A DNA stretch of 64,000 nt from an uncultured Bacilli bacterium (GTDB lineage: Bacteria > Bacillota_I > Bacilli_A > RF39 > UBA660). Each line of letters opens with the position of its first letter. Positions within the stretch are counted from its first letter, which is position 1. The stretch covers positions 62,001-126,000 of the forward strand of contig CAKOJN010000003.1 in NCBI GenBank assembly GCA_934090685.1, written 5' to 3'. Shown piece by piece: positions 44,091-52,155 of the stretch. The notes beneath the pieces were generated by a model, which did not search any database, was not told the origin of the DNA, and worked only from the letters and a program-made list of their open reading frames with translations. Both the position numbers and the translations under genes were made by a program.

Positions 44091-45533
44091 ATGAAAAAAA
44101 ATATATTGTTATTAATAAATGGTTTTGGTGTAGAACAAAGAGATTCATATAATATTTATAAGAAAGAATTAATGCCAAATTTAGATAGATTAACTGTGGA
44201 AGGATTGTTTTCAACATTATCAAGTAATTATTTAGATTATAAAGATGGATATAGAAATTTTAGTATAGGTATAAAAATACCATTATCATATAGTATAATA
44301 TCTAATAATCTATCAAGTGAAAATTATAAAAATAATCAAGTGTTTAAATACATGATTCAACAAGTTATTAACAAAAAATCTAAATTACACATTATATGTT
44401 ATTGGGATAATGATGCAACAATAGAACAATTAAGTGCATACTTAAAATATGTTTTGCCATATGTTAATACAAAAATATGTCTACATTTAGTATTAACTCA
44501 AAAATCATTAAATGATTATAAGGCTATGTTGCCACGTTTTAATAGTCTTAATTATGATTTATCTTCTAAAGTAAAAATATGTTTAATAACAGGTGAAAAC
44601 AATTTTAACAATTTATTAACATTAAAAGATTATGTAAGGTCATTTATTGCAGTAGTAGGTGAAAAATGGAAAGATATTGAAAAAAGATTTAATACATGTA
44701 TCAGTACAAGAACTACTCCAAATAATATGAGAACATTTATTTTAAATAGTGATTATTCTCTTGATAATAATGATCAAATACTATTCTTTAATTATTCAAA
44801 TATAAATGTTGATGGGTTAATAAATGAAATGGAAAATCAAAAATACAAAAGTTTAGATTTCAATACTATTGGTTTTTATTCGTTATTTCCGGTAAAATCA
44901 CAAAAAAAGATACCATTTATGTATAATTTTGCAGTTTCATCAACTTATGCTTTAAATTCACTTAAATCAATTAATGCAAAGTGTATAGTGTTAGATAAAA
45001 AAATGAAGTGCAGTTATATTAATTATTATTTAACTGGTCTTAGAAATACTGTTGATCCTGATTTAAAATATTTTGCTACTGATGATGACTTCATTTATGA
45101 TAAAGACAAGTTATTAACATTCTTAAAAGAGAGAAATCAAGAATTAACAATAATAAATTATGATATTAGTGAATGTAAATTAGTTGATGATATAGAAGAA
45201 GCATTAAGAAAAATAGATACAATAATAGGAGCACTTGATGAATATATTAAGAAAATTTCTGGTACATTATTCATTTCATCCTTGTATGGAATAGAGAAAG
45301 AGATGTATAATAGAAAACAAGAACTGTGTAGAATTAATTTTTCTGTAAGAGTTCCTTTAATAGTTGATGATAATAATTATAAGAAAAATGTTTATAATTT
45401 ATCAGAAGGTAACTTATATGATTTATCAAATACAATATTTAAAAATATTGATAATAAGTTTAAAGGGGACAGTTTAATTAAGAAAAAAAGTTCGTTATTG
45501 TCAATATTTTATAAAAAAGGAGGTAAAAAATGA
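44091..45533 (+). CDS. iPGM-like (alkaline phosphatase superfamily) pseudoenzyme
   Basis: Read against cofactor-independent phosphoglycerate mutase from memory, this 480-residue protein follows the fold from end to end: LLLINGFGV and ELMPNLDRL at the start, VVGEKWKDIEKRF (usual DRDxRWDR), ILFFNYSNINV (usual FNFRPDR), then LNSLKSINAKCIVLDKK, QELTIINYDISE (usual NYANxDMVGHTG) and SGTLFISSLYGIEKEM (usual GGTLIITADHGNAExM). The metal ligands and catalytic residues of iPGM (first Asp, the Ser of GNSEVGH, the VGH His, the DHGN pair, RPDR) are all replaced. So it is probably a non-catalytic homolog. It ends in TGA overlapping the RDD gene by 4 nt. Its gene company (Ca2+ pump, RDD, rpiB) gives no clear function. 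Confidence 0.7.
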   Translation: MKKNILLLINGFGVEQRDSYNIYKKELMPNLDRLTVEGLFSTLSSNYLDYKDGYRNFSIGIKIPLSYSIISNNLSSENYKNNQVFKYMIQQVINKKSKLHIICYWDNDATIEQLSAYLKYVLPYVNTKICLHLVLTQKSLNDYKAMLPRFNSLNYDLSSKVKICLITGENNFNNLLTLKDYVRSFIAVVGEKWKDIEKRFNTCISTRTTPNNMRTFILNSDYSLDNNDQILFFNYSNINVDGLINEMENQKYKSLDFNTIGFYSLFPVKSQKKIPFMYNFAVSSTYALNSLKSINAKCIVLDKKMKCSYINYYLTGLRNTVDPDLKYFATDDDFIYDKDKLLTFLKERNQELTIINYDISECKLVDDIEEALRKIDTIIGALDEYIKKISGTLFISSLYGIEKEMYNRKQELCRINFSVRVPLIVDDNNYKKNVYNLSEGNLYDLSNTIFKNIDNKFKGDSLIKKKSSLLSIFYKKGGKK

Positions 45534-46192
45534 ACAAACCAACAATAAAAAGAGCATGTGCATATTTAATTGATTTAATGCTCGTGTTAATAATAAGTAG
45601 TTTATTTACTGGTATTGAAGCATTAAATCCTAATGCTGATAAATATGAAAAAACATATGAAAAATATAAAACTATTATTTCAAATACTACTGATATTAAT
45701 ACAATAAATAATGAGGAAATTATGAATGTTACATATGATATGAGTAAATATGGATTATCAGTTTCAGTTATAAATTTAGTTGTTACATTCTTATATTTTG
45801 TAGTATTTCAATATATGAACAATGGAAAAACTGTAGGAAAAATGCTGATGAAAATAAAAGTTGTTTCAAAAGATAGGAAAAAACTAAAATTTGATCAAAT
45901 ATTATTAAGAGCAATAATTATAAATAGTATTTTGTCTTCATTAATATTAGTTATTGTATTAGCTTTTGCTAGTAAGTCAGTTTACTTGTCAAGTAGTAGA
46001 TACATTCAATTTGTTGATATGACTCTTGTATTTGCATCAATTATAATGATTTTATTTAAAGCAGATGGCCGTGGCTTACATGATATAATTGGTCGCACTG
46101 AAGTTATTTATGATATTGAAGAAGTTGAAAATGTAAAAGAAGCAAACATTGTAGAAGAAAAGAAAACTAAAAAGAGAAAGAAGAGTGAATAA
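45530..46192 (+). CDS. RDD-family membrane protein
   Basis: A 220-residue protein with about three to four membrane spans and the RDD pattern (RACAYLIDLMLVLIISSLF at the start; GKTVGKMLMKIKVV; DGRGLHDIIGRTEVI near the end). RDD proteins are suspected transporters or scaffolds. ATGA overlap with the upstream gene and one-base overlap with rpiB mean tight coupling. Confidence 0.85.
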   Translation: MNKPTIKRACAYLIDLMLVLIISSLFTGIEALNPNADKYEKTYEKYKTIISNTTDINTINNEEIMNVTYDMSKYGLSVSVINLVVTFLYFVVFQYMNNGKTVGKMLMKIKVVSKDRKKLKFDQILLRAIIINSILSSLILVIVLAFASKSVYLSSSRYIQFVDMTLVFASIIMILFKADGRGLHDIIGRTEVIYDIEEVENVKEANIVEEKKTKKRKKSE

Positions 46193-46629
46193 TGAAAGTA
46201 GCGATAGGAAATGACCATCATGGCGTTGATGTTAAAAACAGAATAATTAAATATTTAGAAGAAAGAAACATCCAATATTTAAATTTTGGAACTGATACTA
46301 AGGAAAATGTTGATTATATAGATTTTGCTAAAAAAGTGTGTAAATCTATACAAAATAAAGAATGTGACTTAGGAATATTAATATGCGGTACAGGAATAGG
46401 TATGAGTATTGTTGCTAATAAATTTAAATCTATACGATGTGGAAAAGTAAATAATGAAGAAGAAGCTAGATTGACTAAAGAACATAATATGGCAAATGTA
46501 ATGGCATTGTCTGAGAAAATAGAAAATCTAGATAAAGTATTAGATGCGTATTTAAATACAGAATATTCCAAAGAAGAACGTCATAAAAGAAGAGTAAAAG
46601 AAATAGAGGAGGTGGAAAATAATGGATAA
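46192..46629 (+). CDS. rpiB: Ribose-5-phosphate isomerase B or related sugar-phosphate isomerase
   Basis: A 145-residue RpiB/LacAB-fold isomerase with NDHHG at residues 7-11, the catalytic Cys65 in ICGTGIGMSI, and EHNMANVMAL. RpiB interconverts ribose-5-P and ribulose-5-P or, in some, allose-6-P. It overlaps the RDD gene by one base and the next gene by 8 nt. Confidence 0.92.
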   Translation: MKVAIGNDHHGVDVKNRIIKYLEERNIQYLNFGTDTKENVDYIDFAKKVCKSIQNKECDLGILICGTGIGMSIVANKFKSIRCGKVNNEEEARLTKEHNMANVMALSEKIENLDKVLDAYLNTEYSKEERHKRRVKEIEEVENNG

Positions 46630-47032
46630 GTCATTATTAAAAATTGCAGGAATTATATCTATAATAGTTGGTATCTTATTTTGTTTAACTCTTATAGGTG
46701 CTATAGTAGGTGTACCAATAATAATAGGTGGTTGTAAATTTAAAGACTATGCTAATCTTTCAGATGAAGAATTATTACAACATAAAGATTCAATTATTAT
46801 ATGGACTATAGTATTCTTATTTATTAACCAATTAGCAGGTGTTTTAGGACTTGTGTTTGTAATCGTTAATAATTTATTTGATTCAAATAATACTAATACT
46901 AATAGTGCTACTAACTTTGATAAAAATAAATATGAAAGTTTAGAAAGATTAAAAAAATTATATGACGAAAAAGCATTAACTAAAGAAGAATATGAAAAAG
47001 AAAAAGATAAGATATTAAATGGTCTAAATTAA
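46622..47032 (+). CDS. Small membrane protein with C-terminal SHOCT domain
   Basis: A 136-residue protein with two membrane segments (about 6-33 and 58-83), an Asn/Ser-rich linker and a SHOCT domain at the end (LERLKKLYDEKALTKEEYEKEKDKIL). SHOCT domains often oligomerise. GGAGGTG lies inside the end of rpiB. Function unknown. Confidence 0.82.
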   Translation: MDKSLLKIAGIISIIVGILFCLTLIGAIVGVPIIIGGCKFKDYANLSDEELLQHKDSIIIWTIVFLFINQLAGVLGLVFVIVNNLFDSNNTNTNSATNFDKNKYESLERLKKLYDEKALTKEEYEKEKDKILNGLN

Positions 47033-47054
47033 AATGTAATGCATATAATATACT

Positions 47055-47996
47055 ATGAAGAGAAAATTCATAGTATTTTTTATATTGTTTATAATTATGC
47101 TGTGTAGTTACAATAAAAATGCATTAGATGATGATATTAATAAAGTATCAACATCAGAAAATATAAAAGAAGAAAATAAAACAACAGAAGAAGAAAAAGA
47201 ACCTATAATGGTAGCAGTAAACTATCAAAATGATACAAAAAAATTGGATTTAGAAGAATATGTATTTGGAGTTGTGTCATGTGAAATGCCAGCTTCTTTT
47301 GAGATGGAAGCATTAAAAGCAATGGCAGTTGCATCTAGAACATTTGCATTATATAAGTTACAATCAAATGAGAACTATGTTTTATCAAGTACTACATCAG
47401 ATCAATGTTATTCTAGTATAGACAAATTAAAATCAAGATGGAAAGATAAATATGATACTAATTATGAAAAAATAAAAAAAGCAGTAGCAGAAACAAAAGG
47501 AAAATACATATCATATGATGATAAAGCAATATACGCAGCATACTTTTCAATATCAAATGGATATACTGAAAACTCTGAAGATGTATTTGTTAAAAAATTA
47601 CCTTATTTAAAAAGTGTAAATTCATCTTGGGATAAAAATTATTCATATAAAGAATCTGATAAAGAATATACAGTTTCTGAGTTTTTAAATAGATTAGGAA
47701 TAAATGATGATAAAATTGAAAATATAAAAATAGAAAAATGTTCTCATGGTAGAGTTGATACAATATATGTAAACAATCATAAATATAAGGGAACTAAGTT
47801 TAGAACATTATTATCATTAAAATCGACTGATTTTGAAATAAAAAATATTAATGGTAAAGTGATAATACATACAAAAGGATATGGACATGGAGTTGGAATG
47901 AGCCAATATGGTGCTAATGGGATGGCTTTAGAAGGATATAAATATAATGAAATTATAAATCATTACTATACAGATGTAAAAATAATGAATAAATAA
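47055..47996 (+). CDS. spoIID: SpoIID/LytB-type stage II sporulation protein
   Basis: SpoIID is a lytic transglycosylase that cuts septal peptidoglycan during engulfment with SpoIIP and SpoIIM. The 313-residue product has an N-terminal anchor (4-17), an acidic linker, then the SpoIID core with the catalytic Glu77 in VVSCEMPASFEMEALKAMAVASRTF and the C-terminal GYGHGVGMSQYGANGMA. It is followed by a SpoIIQ-like gene, so the two engulfment genes are a pair. Confidence 0.92.
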   Translation: MKRKFIVFFILFIIMLCSYNKNALDDDINKVSTSENIKEENKTTEEEKEPIMVAVNYQNDTKKLDLEEYVFGVVSCEMPASFEMEALKAMAVASRTFALYKLQSNENYVLSSTTSDQCYSSIDKLKSRWKDKYDTNYEKIKKAVAETKGKYISYDDKAIYAAYFSISNGYTENSEDVFVKKLPYLKSVNSSWDKNYSYKESDKEYTVSEFLNRLGINDDKIENIKIEKCSHGRVDTIYVNNHKYKGTKFRTLLSLKSTDFEIKNINGKVIIHTKGYGHGVGMSQYGANGMALEGYKYNEIINHYYTDVKIMNK

Positions 47997-48033
47997 AATA
48001 AAATAGTTCATTCTAATAGTAGGAGAGTGAATT

Positions 48034-48666
48034 ATGGGAAAATATTATAAATTTTTATTACCAACTTTTTATGTTGGAATAGTTGCTGTAATGGTTGTTA
48101 GTGTTTTGTTAGTAGTTACTGGTATTAAAAATTATGTAAATGAAAGTAACAATATGAAGTATACAATTGATTCGGTATTTGAAGATAAAGTAGAACCAGT
48201 AAATAAAACTAGTAGTAATACAATAGTAAAACCTTATGTATCAGAAAATGTAAAAGTAGGGAGAACCTTCTATGATTATAAGGCAGAGGCAAAAAAGCAA
48301 GAAAATTCTTTAATTGTATATGAAAATACTTATATGCAAAATAATGGAGTAGATTATGTTTCGGATGAAGAATTTGATGTGGTATCAGTATTAGAAGGTG
48401 AAATAATAGGTATAGAAGATAATGACGTATATGGAAAAATATTAACAATAAAACATAATGAAAATCTAATATCAGTTTATAGTAATATTAAAAATATAAC
48501 AGCAAAAGTAGGATATAAATTATCACAAGGAGAAATCATTGGAACAAGTAATAAATCATCTTTAGAATCATCAGATAAAACTATGTTACATTTTGAAGTA
48601 TATTATAAAGGAAATGCACTTGATCCTGAAAATTTATATACTATGTCAGTTAGTGATTTTGAGTAA
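48034..48666 (+). CDS. spoIIQ: SpoIIQ-like membrane protein with degenerate M23 domain
   Basis: A 210-residue protein with one N-terminal span (9-32) and a C-terminal LytM/M23 domain (about residues 115-205) with HFEVYYKGNALDPENL, but without the first His/Asp zinc ligand pair, so it is non-catalytic like several SpoIIQ proteins. In Bacillus SpoIIQ forms the channel with SpoIIIAH across the engulfing membranes. Named on size, anchor and the neighbouring spoIID; a generic M23 protein is the alternative. Confidence 0.75.
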   Translation: MGKYYKFLLPTFYVGIVAVMVVSVLLVVTGIKNYVNESNNMKYTIDSVFEDKVEPVNKTSSNTIVKPYVSENVKVGRTFYDYKAEAKKQENSLIVYENTYMQNNGVDYVSDEEFDVVSVLEGEIIGIEDNDVYGKILTIKHNENLISVYSNIKNITAKVGYKLSQGEIIGTSNKSSLESSDKTMLHFEVYYKGNALDPENLYTMSVSDFE

Positions 48667-48690
48667 GCATATTTATGCTTATTTTTTATT
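48664..48690 (+). terminator. Terminator after spoIIQ
   Basis: TAAGCATA (48664-48671) pairs with TATGCTTA (48674-48681), followed by a T run. It closes the run that starts with the Ca2+ ATPase. Confidence 0.88.
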
Positions 48691-48796
48691 TTATAGAAAA
48701 ATTTGTTCTTTGAATTAAATTTACTAATTTCCCTATAATAATTGAAAAAAATGTATAATTGTGGTATTATTAAATAAGTACAATAAGGAGCATCTT

Positions 48797-49510
48797 ATGG
48801 TTAATTTTATAATAGTAGACGATAATAGAATGCATAGAAAAAAGGTTTACGATGTTATATTTTCATATATGATGAACAATAATATTGATTTTAAAATTCA
48901 TGAATTTGGGAATGTAGATGCAAAACTGAGTGAATTTTTGAAGACAACTAATAAAGATTGCGTTTATATTTTAGATTTAGAATTACCTGGTGGTGATGGT
49001 ATTGATGTAGCAAGAGAAGTTAGATACCAAATAAATGATTGGGTAAGTCCAATTATAGTCTTAACCGCACATACATCATCATATTACAAAATATATAAAC
49101 AAAAATTACAAATATTAGATTTTATAGGAAAATGTAATGATATAGATGATGATATAAAAGAAAACATAGACATATCTTTAAGAGTTTTAAACCAAACTGG
49201 TTCTTACAAATTCACTTATAAAAATATAGGTTATAATATTCCATATTCTGATATAGATTATATTCAAAGAGAAGACAGAAGAACAAAAATTGTAACGAGA
49301 AAAGAAACTTATTATAGAAATATTTCTATTAATGATATTAAAAAAGAATTACCAGCATATTTTGTTATATCTTTAAAAGGAACATTAGTTAATACAAAGA
49401 ACATATTTAAAATAGATTGGAACAGTTGTATAGTTTATTTTAAAGATGGAAACAGTGGATACTTAGTTTCAAGAAATCATAAAAAGGAGTTTGGTGAAAA
49501 TGATTTTTAA
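48797..49510 (+). CDS. agrA: LytTR-family response regulator (AgrA-like)
   Basis: A 237-residue regulator with a receiver domain (Asp8/Asp9, phospho-acceptor Asp60 in YILDLELPGGDGID) and a C-terminal LytTR DNA-binding domain (about 140-237, with YIQREDRRTKIVTRKETYYRN and SLKGTLVNTKNI). LytTR domains bind pairs of 9-bp repeats 12 bp apart, as found at 51.7 kb. ATG 48797 follows AAGGAG; an earlier in-frame start lacks one. It overlaps the kinase gene by 11 nt. Confidence 0.88.
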   Translation: MVNFIIVDDNRMHRKKVYDVIFSYMMNNNIDFKIHEFGNVDAKLSEFLKTTNKDCVYILDLELPGGDGIDVAREVRYQINDWVSPIIVLTAHTSSYYKIYKQKLQILDFIGKCNDIDDDIKENIDISLRVLNQTGSYKFTYKNIGYNIPYSDIDYIQREDRRTKIVTRKETYYRNISINDIKKELPAYFVISLKGTLVNTKNIFKIDWNSCIVYFKDGNSGYLVSRNHKKEFGENDF

Positions 49511-50795
49511 TGATTATTTTATATTAGGATTATCTTCAATAATAGTTGCGCGGTTACATGGAATATGTTATGAAAGGCTGTCCAATACAAAATTTAAAGC
49601 AAATTTTAAAAACATAGTTGTATTCTTTACATTCGGTTGTTTATTTATAGCAAATAACTATTTAATAGGTAGTGGGATGAATAGAATAATTATAAGTGTA
49701 ACGTTACTTACCATTATGTATAAATTAATATTTAATGATAATATGAAAGTAACATTAGCAAAAAGTTTGATATGTTATATAGTATTGGTACTTATCGAAA
49801 TGCTACTTTCTATAATTTTGGTAAATTTGAAATATGTAAGTATTACAGATTTTAATAGTAGTATATTAGTGAAATGTGTGGTGTCATTTATAGAATTATA
49901 TTTGACGATATTATTTATTAAAAATAAAAAATGTAATATGCAATTAAATAAAGTAGTAGAGGCAACTGGTAAAGAAATAATAGTTAATGTATTCTTAATC
50001 GCATCAGCAATAACAATGATAATACTTATATCAAAATATGAAAAATCATTTAATACAACTACTTACTTCACTAATCTAGTTTTAATACTAATTTTTACCG
50101 GTTTAATGTTTATATCAGTAAGAAATAATATTAAAGTGAAAAAAGAAAGTGAGAAAATAGAAACTTTATTAAAATTTATGTCTAAATATGAAAAGATTAT
50201 TGATGAAGAAAGAATAAATAGACATGAGATGTTAAATAATCTATTGATGCTTAAAAGTTTTAAGAATAAGAATTCTAAAAAATATGATGACACTATAAAT
50301 GAAATTATAAAGTTATATGAGAAAAATGGAAAAGAGACTATTAAAAATGTTTCTACTTTGCCTTCAGGTTTAAAAGGTATCTTATATTATAAAGTTGAAG
50401 ACATGAAAAATAATGAGATTGATGTAAATATAAATATATCTAAGAAAATTAAGTCATTGTTAGATATTATAAACACTAAAGAATATGTTTCATTATGTAA
50501 AATATTTGGTATTGTGCTTGATAATGCTTGTGATGCAGCGAAGGAAAGCAAAGAAAAATCTGTTTTTATTGAAGTATTTGAAATAGAAAATAAAATATAT
50601 ATTAATGTAGAAAATTCATTTAAGAATAAAGTAGATGTTAATAAACTTAAAGAACAGTATTATTCAACTAAAGGTAAAGGTAGAGGTCTTGGTTTGTTTC
50701 TTGCGAATAAACTGATTAAAGAAAGTGAATCTATAGATATGGTTCAAAGAGTTGAAGAGGATAGATTTATTAGTGAAATAACTGTTATGCTTTAA
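49500..50795 (+). CDS. agrC: AgrC-type histidine kinase (HPK10 group)
   Basis: A 431-residue kinase with about six membrane spans in the first 220 residues, then a charged helix, the HPK10-type H box with HEMLNNLLML (His in RINRHEMLNN), and a C-terminal ATPase domain with N box FGIVLDNACDAAKES and GLGLFLANKLI. The six-span sensor is the peptide-pheromone receptor layout of AgrC. ATG 49500 is preferred, with TTG 49491 or GTG 49494 possible. It is coupled to agrA and faces agrD and agrB across a terminator. Confidence 0.86.
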   Translation: MIFNDYFILGLSSIIVARLHGICYERLSNTKFKANFKNIVVFFTFGCLFIANNYLIGSGMNRIIISVTLLTIMYKLIFNDNMKVTLAKSLICYIVLVLIEMLLSIILVNLKYVSITDFNSSILVKCVVSFIELYLTILFIKNKKCNMQLNKVVEATGKEIIVNVFLIASAITMIILISKYEKSFNTTTYFTNLVLILIFTGLMFISVRNNIKVKKESEKIETLLKFMSKYEKIIDEERINRHEMLNNLLMLKSFKNKNSKKYDDTINEIIKLYEKNGKETIKNVSTLPSGLKGILYYKVEDMKNNEIDVNINISKKIKSLLDIINTKEYVSLCKIFGIVLDNACDAAKESKEKSVFIEVFEIENKIYINVENSFKNKVDVNKLKEQYYSTKGKGRGLGLFLANKLIKESESIDMVQRVEEDRFISEITVML

Positions 50796-50807
50796 GACAA
50801 AAAATAA

Positions 50808-50832
50808 AAGCCTAGATTTTCTAGGTTTTTAT
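50808..50832. terminator. Bidirectional terminator between agrC and agrD
   Basis: CCTAGA (50811-50816) pairs with TCTAGG (50820-50825), flanked by A and T runs on both sides, so it can end both converging transcripts. Confidence 0.75.
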
Positions 50833-50861
50833 ATTGGTGTTTTGCTTATTAAAATATTTTT

Positions 50862-50978
50862 TTATAATAATGATTCTGGCATTTCAGGTTCGTCAAATAA
50901 CACAGTAATGCATCCAGTAGTCGCAGTAGTTGCTACTAATGCTCCAAGAAGAGCAGTTAATTTAGCAAATAATTTCAT
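50862..50978 (-). CDS. agrD: AgrD-like autoinducing peptide precursor (38 residues)
   Basis: A very short gene. On the minus strand a strong AAAGGAGG lies before ATG 50978 and the 38 codons give an amphipathic leader (MKLFAKLTALLGALVATTATT), a core GCITVLF with one cysteine, and an acidic tail DEPEMPESLL. The tail matches the AgrD tail (DE-x-E-x-P-x-x-L) that AgrB needs for processing. The cysteine would form a thiolactone with the last core residue. The start overlaps the agrB stop (ATGA), so the two are coupled. Not a lipoprotein: residue -3 to the Cys is Thr, not Leu/Val/Ile. Strong by motif and context; ring size is uncertain. Confidence 0.87.
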   Translation of the reverse strand: MKLFAKLTALLGALVATTATTGCITVLFDEPEMPESLL

Positions 50979-51580
50979 ATTGTCCTCCTTTCGTATTTTT
51001 TGTAATTATTATATTCTAAGCCAAAAAGCTTATATGAAATTGGAAGTACTAAAAATGTTTGAATAAGAATAGATATTATTAAAATATTACTTATATACAC
51101 ATCATTAGTAAATATTATGTATAAAATATATAGTACTGTAATAAGAATAGTTAACACTTTATATACAGTTCTTTTTGTTTCGTTAATTATAGGCCTTTTT
51201 TTGGTATCAGCAGGAGCATATATAAAAAGTAAAATTAAACCTATTGATGATAAAGTAATTTGTAATATCTTTGGTATAGAAATCAAACTAACAATATTTG
51301 GAAGTATAACAAACATTAACAATGATGCAACCCAACAATGTGATGACTTTTTAGCATGTAATCCAAAACCTGTGAGTCGAAGCAGTCCATAAAATAGAAA
51401 TATAAGTAATAATTCTTTTAATGAACCTAATAATAAATTAATTATAATAATTGTTACTATTTTAAACATTGTTAAGTAAATTGTTTCTAATCCATATTTT
51501 ATTTCTTTTAATTTAGTATCTGAATAATTATTATATTTTTTAATGTTATTAATTGTTTTGTTTAATATTACTTCTTTCAT
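50975..51580 (-). CDS. agrB: AgrB-type pheromone-processing cysteine protease
   Basis: AgrB cleaves and exports AgrD to make the cyclic pheromone. The 201-residue membrane protein has the catalytic pair His75 and Cys82 in FGLHAKKSSHCW, with the same spacing as in staphylococcal AgrB (His77, Cys84), and about five to six spans. GGAAGAAG precedes ATG. The gene runs towards agrA-agrC on the other strand and its TGA overlaps the agrD ATG by 4 nt. Confidence 0.9.
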   Translation of the reverse strand: MKEVILNKTINNIKKYNNYSDTKLKEIKYGLETIYLTMFKIVTIIIINLLLGSLKELLLIFLFYGLLRLTGFGLHAKKSSHCWVASLLMFVILPNIVSLISIPKILQITLSSIGLILLFIYAPADTKKRPIINETKRTVYKVLTILITVLYILYIIFTNDVYISNILIISILIQTFLVLPISYKLFGLEYNNYKKYERRTI

Positions 51581-51701
51581 TACTTCTTCCTTTCGCTTTT
51601 ATAATAATACATATTATGTAAATTTTTTTTTGAATTGCATAATCTCAATTATAAATTGTCTTAAAACCAATATTTTTTAAAATATTTGTATATAATTTTA
51701 T

Positions 51702-51731
51702 TTAATGACATTTTTATTACTTTTAACGACA
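51702..51731 (-). promoter_or_regulatory. LytTR-type direct repeats upstream of agrB (probable AgrA site)
   Basis: Two copies of a 9-bp motif on the minus strand, TGTCGTTAA (51731-51723) and TGTCATTAA (51710-51702), are separated by exactly 12 bp (21-bp period, two helical turns), the geometry of AgrA/LytTR sites. The array lies about 120 nt before the agrB start and about 95 nt before csp on the other side. AgrA could activate agrBD (autoinduction). Confidence 0.65.
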
Positions 51732-51825
51732 AATATAAAAAATATATATAAAATTTTGCTAACATTAGTCATGCCGGCAGCAGTTGTATGTAGTACCATT
51801 ATTTTTATGAAGGGACGGTGTTAAA

Positions 51826-52047
51826 GTGAGTAGAGGTCGCGTTAAATGGTTTAATAATGACAAAGGTTATGGATTTATTGAATATGAAGGTTTAGTAAAC
51901 GAAGATATTTTTGTACATTATTCTGCAATTGATCAAAAAGGCTACAAATCATTAAAAGAAGGTGACTTAGTTGAATTTACATTAGTAGAAACAGCTAAAG
52001 GAAACCAAGCAATTAATGTTAAAGAAGTTAACTTAACTGTAGTTTAG
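51826..52047 (+). CDS. csp: Cold shock protein (CspA/CspB family)
   Basis: A 73-residue single OB-fold nucleic-acid chaperone with RNP1 KGYGFIEY and RNP2 DIFVHYSAI. It starts at GTG 51826 after AAGGGA. Its 5' UTR (from about 51770) contains a GC-richer stretch with the palindrome GCCGGC, which may be the usual cold-responsive leader. Confidence 0.95.
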   Translation: MSRGRVKWFNNDKGYGFIEYEGLVNEDIFVHYSAIDQKGYKSLKEGDLVEFTLVETAKGNQAINVKEVNLTVV

Positions 52048-52053
52048 TAAAGG

Positions 52054-52071
52054 CACACTTATGTGTGTTTT
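52054..52071 (+). terminator. Terminator of csp
   Basis: CACAC (52054-52058) pairs with GTGTG (52063-52067) and a T run follows, directly after the csp stop. Confidence 0.75.
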
Positions 52072-52155
52072 TAAATGTAAAATTTTTGTGTATTTTTGTT
52101 TGATTTATGGAATTAGTGTTGACTTTATGATATCCTATATATAGGAGGAATAATT

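Noticed and set aside
50862..50978. Lipoprotein reading of the AgrD leader (TTGC as lipobox)
   Set aside because: The lipobox needs Leu, Val or Ile at -3 to Cys; here Thr is found. Context and acidic tail fit AgrD.
50842..51066. 74-codon open frame on the plus strand
   Set aside because: It is antisense to agrD and the end of agrB, has no ribosome site, and gives a composition unlike its neighbours.
51117..51392. 91-codon frame antisense to agrB
   Set aside because: agrB has clear family motifs on the other strand; this frame mirrors it.
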